Origin: Thamnidium elegans
Lineage: Eukaryota > Mucoromycota > Mucoromycetes > Mucorales > Mucoraceae
Assembly: GCA_025201345.1 (NCBI GenBank)
Contig: JAIXMG010000029.1
Coordinates: 310,001 to 374,000, forward strand
Length of the DNA: 64,000 nt
Direction of reading: 5' to 3'
Part shown: one piece after another, positions 58,316-64,000 of the stretch
How the letters are laid out: each line of letters begins with the position of its first letter
Numbering within the stretch: the first letter of the stretch is position 1
Notes under the pieces: model-generated
Databases searched by the model: none
What the model was told of the DNA's origin: nothing
The model's input: the letters and a program-made list of their open reading frames with translations, nothing else
Made by a program: the position numbers and the translations under genes

Positions 58316-59810
58316 TGAGATTTTTTGGTAAGACACATCAATTTGTTTCGTATATTCAAACACTAATAAAAGAACGGAAAAATCAGGCAAAACAACGTCC
58401 AATGACTGGTATAAAATGGGAAAGAAATGATACGACAGCAAAAACTATAACGCAGCGTTGGGCGGTTTTTTAGAAGCAGCAGAGGGTAATCACGCTAATG
58501 CACAATACTTTTTAGGTGTTTTATATGAGAATGGATATGGAGTTCATGTCAATTACGATGTGGCACTTTCCTGGCACTTAAAAGCAGCAGAACAAGGAAA
58601 TTCATTTGCGTAAAACAGTATTGGTGCTTTATATCAGAATGGATATGGAGTTGATATCAATTACGATGTGGCACTTTCCTGGTACTTGAAAGCAGCAGAA
58701 CAAGGAGATTCAGATGCACAAAGCTATATTGGCATACTCTATTACCGTGGAAATGGCGTAAAACAAAGTTTTAATATGGCCAGAGAATGGTTTATGAAGG
58801 CTGCAGAAGGAGGAAATATAGAATCTCAGGTTAATATGGGTAAGTTATGTAAAGGTGGAAAAGGAACCGAACAAAATTATATCGAGTCAATGAGATGGTT
58901 TAAAAAAGCTGCAAATGGCGATAATGCTGAGGCCATGTATAGAGTTGCTGAGCAGTTTTATAATGGTCAAGGTGTAGCCAAGGACGATAAAGAGGCAATA
59001 CACTGGTTTACAAAAGCCGCTGAAAGAGGGTACACTTTTGCTCAAAACTCTCTTGGTAAAATGTACAAGGAAGGGTATGGTTCTCCTGTGAATTACGAAG
59101 AAGCATGCAAATGGTATAAAATAGCATCGGATAATGGGAATGCTATTGGACAAATAAATATAGCAGACATGTATTACGAAGGATTAGGTGTTGGAAGAGA
59201 TTACGATGAGTCAATTCGTTTATATCGATTGGCGGCAGAAAGTGACGACATGGCAAAAACTAAAGTTGGACATTGCTATCGACACGGCCATGGTGTAGAA
59301 TTAGATCTTGATAAAGCATTTGAGTGGTATACATTGGCAGCCAAAGCAGGGGAGAAAGAGGGTCAGATGAATCTTGGTACTATGTATCTTGATGGATTTG
59401 GCACCGAGATTAATCTTGATGTAGCTCTAGAATGGTTTGAAAAGTCATTAGAAAATGGGTATGAACCAGCACGAGCATACATTGACCAAGTAAAGACTAA
59501 AAAACTTCGATCGCGGATATGGTTACATGTAGAAAGTGAGGTCAAAACCGAACGGGAAACAAAATTAGAAAGAGAAGCGAGAGAAGCAAAAGAGCAAATT
59601 GCTATATTATTAGAAAAACTTGCAATGAAGGACTTAGAAATTGAAAATTTTACAAAAACAGCCAAAATAGATGCGAATGAAGATGTGCAACAAGTTACAC
59701 CTTTTCCTTCGACAGGAGCAGCTAAAGTTGATTTAGCGCCAGATAAAGAAGATGAAAAGTTCCAAAAACAACATTTTCGCGAAAAACCTCTCATATTCTT
59801 TGAAATTTAA
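58316..59810 (+). pseudogene. Sel1-repeat (SLR) protein gene with damaged 5' part
   Basis: From about 58458 the plus strand encodes tandem Sel1 repeats of ~36 aa (ALSWYLKAAEQGDSDAQSYI; YYRGNGVKQSFNMAREWFMK and so on, about ten units), then a coiled coil (ETKLEREAREAKEQIAILLE) and a tail to the stop at 59810. Sel1 solenoids act as adaptor scaffolds, for example in chitin synthase regulation (Skt5/Chs4) and ERAD (Hrd3). An in-frame TAA at 58611-58613 sits where repeats normally read Ala-Gln. The ATG at 58316 lies in another frame unless an intron from 58329 to about 58463 is removed, and that does not cure the TAA. The first ATG after it is 58776, inside a repeat. A shortened product of ~345 aa is possible. 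Confidence 0.65.
58521..58720 (+). repeat. Recent 108-base tandem duplication of a Sel1 unit
   Basis: The stretch beginning at 58521 and that beginning at 58629 are nearly the same at nucleotide level, offset by 108 bases (36 codons, one Sel1 repeat), while other repeats in the gene have drifted far apart. The first copy ends at the in-frame TAA. Confidence 0.75.
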
Positions 59811-60545
59811 TGCATATATCATTTACTTCTATATATCTATTTAGTAGAAAGTCTCCCAAATACCTAATGAAATATTACAATACCATCACTTTTTATTAAA
59901 CCTTTTTATTATTAATTTTAAATAATATGATAACTGTATAATAATAATAATTATAAAAAAAAAATCGAGTGATTTTAAATAGCATCGTCTTAGGTTACAA
60001 ATCCAAGCGGTTACTACCATCTGCTGGACAATGTTATTATTGATTTAACACTATAGGGTTAAAGGCTTATATAAATGTTTAAATGTCAAAGAAGTATTGA
60101 TTCGACATATATGAGACATACTACTATACTATCTATAAAATAGAGTTAAGTGAAATTTTCACATTCTTATGCCCTCTATTTTTTTTTTCTTTCAAAAACG
60201 TCGGGTTTTTTTTTTTTATTTTTTTTATTTGATCTCGGTATTCTGTAGGCATATTATAAATAAACTTATTCTTTAAGTAAATTTGCTAATAATAGATAAT
60301 CCGTTTTAATATTATTCTTTTGACCGACCCTATACCTTTTACTTGGCTCAACTTCGGCTTTTGACTATGGCCAAAGCAAGAAGAAGAAAAATCATCTTTA
60401 CTGATAATAACAATAAAGTAACACCTTACCCCCCTGTGATGTAATTTTATTTTATGATTTTTTATATAAAAAGAAGTCGATTCTACCTCAAATAATTTTA
60501 TTAAAAACAATCAAGTTTATCTACTCAGTTCTATTCTCTACAACA
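59811..60545. other. Intergenic region with promoter of the secreted protein gene
   Basis: About 735 bases, AT-rich. The last ~100 bases look like a strong core promoter with a TATA box; the rest shows no coding or RNA signal. Confidence 0.5.
60463..60470 (+). promoter_or_regulatory. TATA box of the secreted acidic protein gene
   Basis: A TATATAAA octamer lies 76 bases upstream of the start codon, followed by a short leader ending CTCTACAACA-ATG, a layout typical of strongly expressed fungal genes. Confidence 0.5.
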
Positions 60546-61214
60546 ATGCTCCAATTAATCTCTATCGCTCTTTTCGCTTTGGCTGGTCTCTCATCTGTCG
60601 CTAATGCTGCACCCACTGGCAACGCTCTCATGGACAGTACTTCACCCATTACTAACGCAGCTGTAGGAAACATGAACACCTTCCCCACGAACTGGAAGCG
60701 TGATCATCAAGTTGATCATCAACAAGCCGGTACCACTGTTCTTACTGAAGAATTCATCAAAGCTGCCATTGCTCAAGCCATGACCCATCAAAGCAAGATG
60801 TCCAAGAGAGAAGATGAACCTTTTAATTTGAGTGTTGTCTTTAGAGGTGTCTTTGACAAGCTCATTGATTATATTATCGAAGTCACTCCTCTTAACGACA
60901 TTGTTCATGGAAACTACGATCTTTTGTACGATATCTTTTTAGATAAGGTTGGCGAGCTCGTCTCTGGTGTTACCGCTGGTGCCGAAGCTGCTATTGAATC
61001 TGCTGGTGCTCCTGGAGCCATCACTAATCCTCTTGCTGCTGCTACTACTGCCGGTGATGCCGCTAAATCCGCTGATAAGGAGGAACATAGTGAAGACGAT
61101 GATGAAGATAATGATGAGGATGATGATGAGTATGATGATGAGGATGAGGATGATGAGGATAGCCATAAGGATTGGGATGAGTATGATGAAGATAACGATG
61201 AAGATGATGAGTAA
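60546..61214 (+). CDS. Secreted acidic protein with Kex2-type sites, unknown function
   Basis: A single reading frame of 222 aa. The N-terminus is a clear signal peptide (MLQLISIALFALAGLSSVANA, cut near AAP). Two dibasic KR sites follow (NWKR before DHQ, and MSKR before EDE), fitting removal of a propeptide by a Kex2-like protease. The middle ~90 residues are moderately hydrophobic with helical character (FRGVFDKLIDYIIEV; NYDLLYDIFLDKVGELVS), then an Ala/Gly/Thr linker. The last ~45 residues are almost only Asp and Glu. Such tails can bind calcium or other cations, which is inference. Codon use is more C-ending and uniform than in neighbours, suggesting high expression. No cysteines are present. 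Confidence 0.8.
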   Translation: MLQLISIALFALAGLSSVANAAPTGNALMDSTSPITNAAVGNMNTFPTNWKRDHQVDHQQAGTTVLTEEFIKAAIAQAMTHQSKMSKREDEPFNLSVVFRGVFDKLIDYIIEVTPLNDIVHGNYDLLYDIFLDKVGELVSGVTAGAEAAIESAGAPGAITNPLAAATTAGDAAKSADKEEHSEDDDEDNDEDDDEYDDEDEDDEDSHKDWDEYDEDNDEDDE

Positions 61215-61217
61215 ATA

Positions 61218-61955
61218 ATTAATCACTTAAATAGGGATTGTTAAACCTTCTGTTTGTTGCACTATAAAGCTGCAAGTAAATAAATAAATAAAAAGCATTT
61301 TTGTATTCTTTCCAAGTATTTTAATAGTCTATTTGATATATATATATTTTGGGGGGGGGGGGTTTAATTCAAAAATTTTATTGATAGCCTTTGTAACGTT
61401 TGCACGATTTCCCAGTTTTCAAATAGAAACACTGAGACGTGGCTACTAATAGTTTTCTTTTTTTCCCTTACATTATCTTTTTCTTATACCTAATATTTAG
61501 AATGAAATAAATCAAAGTTTCTATTATTAGTTTACGATTGGACTATTGTTTATTACAGTATTAACGTAGAGCGACGTACTTAAAAAGTAGTAAAATCAGA
61601 TTAAGTAGCAGCATAGGACGGTATTACATCATATTTCCATGCAGGGATTCGTAGATATGATAAATGTTCACATAAAATTAAAATTATGCTTTGATTACTG
61701 AAGAACCGAACCGATTGTTTAGATCAATCTATTAGGGACCCATTTTCAACAACGCTGAGGCAACTTTTGTTAAATAAATACTTAGTAACTACAGATCTCA
61801 GTCAATATACAGTGAAGCTGGGAAATATTGGTTAATTTAGAAATTTAGATGGTGATTTTAAAAAAATAGTTTGGGGCTTACTAAAAAAAAGTATTGATGA
61901 AAAACTGACTTGATTGGAAAATTGTTTTGAGCACTTCTAAAATTGAAGTAATTCA
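61218..61955. other. Gene-free interval with a poly-G tract
   Basis: About 740 bases of AT-rich DNA after the secreted protein gene. A run of 12 G lies at 61351-61362. No gene was recognised. Confidence 0.5.
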
Positions 61956-63122
61956 TTAAGATTCTACTTTATCTCGACAATTACTGATATGACGCTTAGA
62001 TTGGCTACAAAATCCACGAAGATTACTAAAACGTACATTGTTGCAAGCATCAGCAATTCTCTGGGATAAATCATCCATATTCATGATATCAAGCATCTTG
62101 TTCATGAACTTTATGAAATGAGCCGTAGTAGTACCTTTAGAAGGAGGCTTGTTGGATTCCCTGCCATCACTGCTCTCGATCTCGACATACTCTATGACAG
62201 GTTTTCCAATAATGGTTTTGCTTACCCTTTGATCTTTGGCTCTTGCTGGCTTTCTCTTCTTCGATTTTTCATTCTTATTTGTCTGAGCCTTTTGCACTTT
62301 TCCCTTGTTGATAGGGGTTTCTTCATTGTGAAATGGATGATACTGGAAGGGTGAATAGCTCCAAAGATGGTATGAGATGGAGAACGAGTTTTTTCAACTT
62401 CTACAATGGCAGGTGTTCCTATAGTTGATCTTGCCCAATTGTTCTTTATATTAATATTGAATCTGGCCTCATCGATAAACACACCATTTATATCATAGTC
62501 TAGGTCAGCATCCTTCCACTCCATGAACCATTCATATCTCTTTTGCAGGTTTTTACCTAAATTTTTTTATTTTAGGTTCAAAGGTTGGCTTCTTCACAAA
62601 AATAAACACGTTATTTTTCAAATGATGATTCATTTGAGATTTAGAAATCGAAAAGCCTTCAAACTTAGATGTCAACGAATCAATAATGCCAACAGCACAG
62701 AGTTGTGAATCTTTTTCGACTATCTCTTGGGTATTTTGCACGTGTTCACCAGTAAAATTGCTAGGTCTATCTATATTCTTTTCAGACTTCTTATAGGGCA
62801 CCTCCTCCGTTTCCTGATATTGTTTCCATCAACGAACAGCAGTACTAGGCTTTACTCCTAAATTTCTAGCAATCGCCACTACTCTTCCTCTTTTGACAGG
62901 TACTTCAATCATTCGATTGATAAACTTCTCACTCGTATGGCCATCATAAGATCTATAAGTACTATTAACTGTAGACTTGACCAATCTGATCTCATTAACA
63001 TGTATATCTTGCATTTCAGTATCTTCTTTATCTTCAGGTTTGGCAGTCAAGTAGGCAGCTTGACTCGTTATAGTTACGGGAACTATATTCGGATCGATGA
63101 TTTCTGTTAGTACACCTTCCAT
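61956..63122 (-). pseudogene. Decayed Tc1/mariner-IS630-like transposase
   Basis: Pieces of one transposase appear in order but in different frames on the minus strand: an N-terminal helix-turn-helix-like part at 63122-62829 (RVVAIARNLGVKPSTAVR), a segment at 62801-62553 (CAVGIIDSLTSKFEGFSISK), the catalytic start at 62524-62222 (GVFIDEARFNINIKNNWARS, HTIFGAIHPSS) and a C-terminal part at 62297-61956 (GTTTAHFIKFMNKMLDIMN). The FIDEARF block and GTTTAHFIKF are typical of this DDE family in Mucoromycota. At least two frame changes and several stops separate the parts, so it cannot make an active enzyme. Terminal inverted repeats were not found. Confidence 0.75.
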
Positions 63123-63234
63123 TGTGTCTACAACTTTCTCTCCATTCTCACTATAGATATTTTCTTACCCGTCTTCATGATAAAAAATATTTTGACTCAT
63201 GTTTTTTGATTATTATAGTGATATAGTGATGGAG

Positions 63235-63290
<56 letters not shown>

Positions 63291-63577
63291 GTCAGTAAAG
63301 TCTTTAGTTGAATAGCTTAATTTATTGTTGAATAGTAAGATTTATAAAATCTCTTTGTCATCTTTTTTTTTTCAATTCGGGCGAACATCGCTGTGTAATT
63401 TTCATCTTGAAATGAAGTGAATATATACTAATTGGAGGAATTAAATAAAAGAGACTGTCGGTTTGAGATAATTATAGTATTCACGGTAAATATAGGGCCG
63501 CTCACATTCGGAAGGATCTTGCATTGTGTTAATAATTGATTCCTGTTATATGTTCGAATTAAATAACTGTTTAGTGT
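63123..63577. other. Interval with a 52-base poly-T tract
   Basis: It lies between the transposase relic and the partial gene at the window edge. A run of 52 T at 63238-63289 is the longest homopolymer in the window. No gene recognised. Confidence 0.5.
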
Positions 63578-63980
63578 CTATAATAATAATGACTTTACCT
63601 TAAAACTGAATAAAACCTCCAGCGACTCTTCAATTGAAGTATATGTTGATCCTAAAGTGGGAAGCATTATTTTACTCAATAATACAAGGTCATATCCATT
63701 TTCTTTCGAAAAAGAACTACGGTATAACTCCATAATATTGTCAGTAATAAATACGCCAAAAACGTATAATTCTCTTCTTGACTTCGCTTCCTTAATCCGA
63801 CGATGAAGTTGTTTTTTCAATCGCTCTCCCAAACGCGCTCTACCTTCTTCTTGCAACCTTTCACCAACACCATTAACTTTAATTTCCCCACAGCCTAGTT
63901 CTTGATGGTTACTATATATTAAAAAGTCATGGGTCACTGTCTTTCCGCTTGTATCTTGATTTGTTATAGAGGGCTTTTCC
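63578..63980 (-). CDS. Partial unknown protein with a possible PD-(D/E)xK-like motif
   Basis: An open frame enters from the right edge after a likely splice acceptor at 63981-63982 and ends at 63578, giving about 133 aa of the C-terminal part. It reads TVTHDFLIYSNHQELGCGEIKV, then a basic helix-rich segment (ARLGERLKKQLHRRIKEAKS), ELYVFGVFITDNIMELY and PTLGSTYTSIEESLEVLFSF. An aspartate in a strand followed by GEIK is the spacing of PD-(D/E)xK nuclease cores, but this is a weak, untested match. Similar sequences recur as expanded families in Mucorales genomes, as far as I can recall. Its place beside a dead transposon suggests a mobile or repeat-associated origin. Confidence 0.45.
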
Positions 63981-64000
63981 CTATATAAAAAAAAATAGAT

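Noticed and set aside
60642..61226. Minus-strand and other-frame ORFs over the Asp/Glu tail
   Set aside because: They read poly-Ile or poly-Met from the repeated GAT/GAA codons; only the plus-strand frame with the signal peptide makes sense.
63428..63577. Additional 3' exon for the partial gene at the right edge
   Set aside because: The frame fits, but the implied intron would be only 21 bases, too short for splicing.
1..64000. CRISPR arrays, bacterial operons or prophage-like content
   Set aside because: No regularly spaced direct repeats and every real gene is eukaryotic with spliceosomal introns.

Overview
The window is nuclear DNA of a filamentous fungus, most likely an early-diverging Mucoromycota (Mucorales-type) species. 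The evidence is an AT-rich sequence with very long poly-A/poly-T tracts, genes broken by many 50-90 nt introns (up to 11 exons per gene), short intergenic spaces on both strands, a Rax2-type polarity protein, an HDEL-ended ER chaperone, KRE2/MNT1-type mannosyltransferase, and Sel1-repeat and Tc1/IS630-like families common in these genomes. Genus and species cannot be told from the sequence alone. All gene models are hand-spliced: every multi-exon model keeps one frame across all junctions and gives a coding length divisible by three. I saw no rRNA, tRNA, snRNA or CRISPR.

Layout. 0-9 kb: 3' part of a kelch/transmembrane gene, a cytochrome P450, an F-box/leucine-rich protein and the decapping helicase DHH1. 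9-19 kb: RAD50, an R3HCC1-like RNA-binding protein and two tandem serine beta-lactamase-like hydrolases. 19-31 kb: RAX2 with a C-terminal SH3 domain, facing an SH3-WW-PH-RhoGAP gene; pantothenate kinase; a coiled-coil protein; a TVP15/COPI-associated protein and PEX11. 31-42 kb: a multi-pass membrane protein, a five-repeat Myb/SANT protein, a KRE2/MNT1 mannosyltransferase and coatomer beta' (SEC27). 42-56 kb: inositol polyphosphate kinase KCS1, a DUF202 membrane protein, phosphatidylinositol synthase PIS1, the ER Hsp70 LHS1, a DGCR6-family protein, SEC62, the TFIIH subunit TFB4 and an unknown tyrosine/asparagine-rich protein. 56-64 kb is gene-poor and decayed: a zinc-finger relic, a broken Sel1-repeat gene, one intact gene for an acidic secreted protein, a broken Tc1/IS630-like transposase and a partial ORF of an unknown family.

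How genes fit together. Most are housekeeping genes, but some neighbours share a process: RAX2 and the RhoGAP (cell polarity); KCS1, DUF202 and PIS1 (inositol/phosphate metabolism, with three CACGTG sites nearby); LHS1 and SEC62 (post-translational ER import). Several convergent pairs are packed very tightly: the stop codons of the TVP15-like and PEX11 genes touch directly, and those of the RhoGAP and pantothenate kinase genes are 7 bases apart.

The least ordinary features are splicing and architecture: micro-exons of 17, 8 and 5 nt, a start codon that seems to stand alone at the end of its exon, one well-supported and two possible GC-AG introns, and the Rax2-SH3 fusion.
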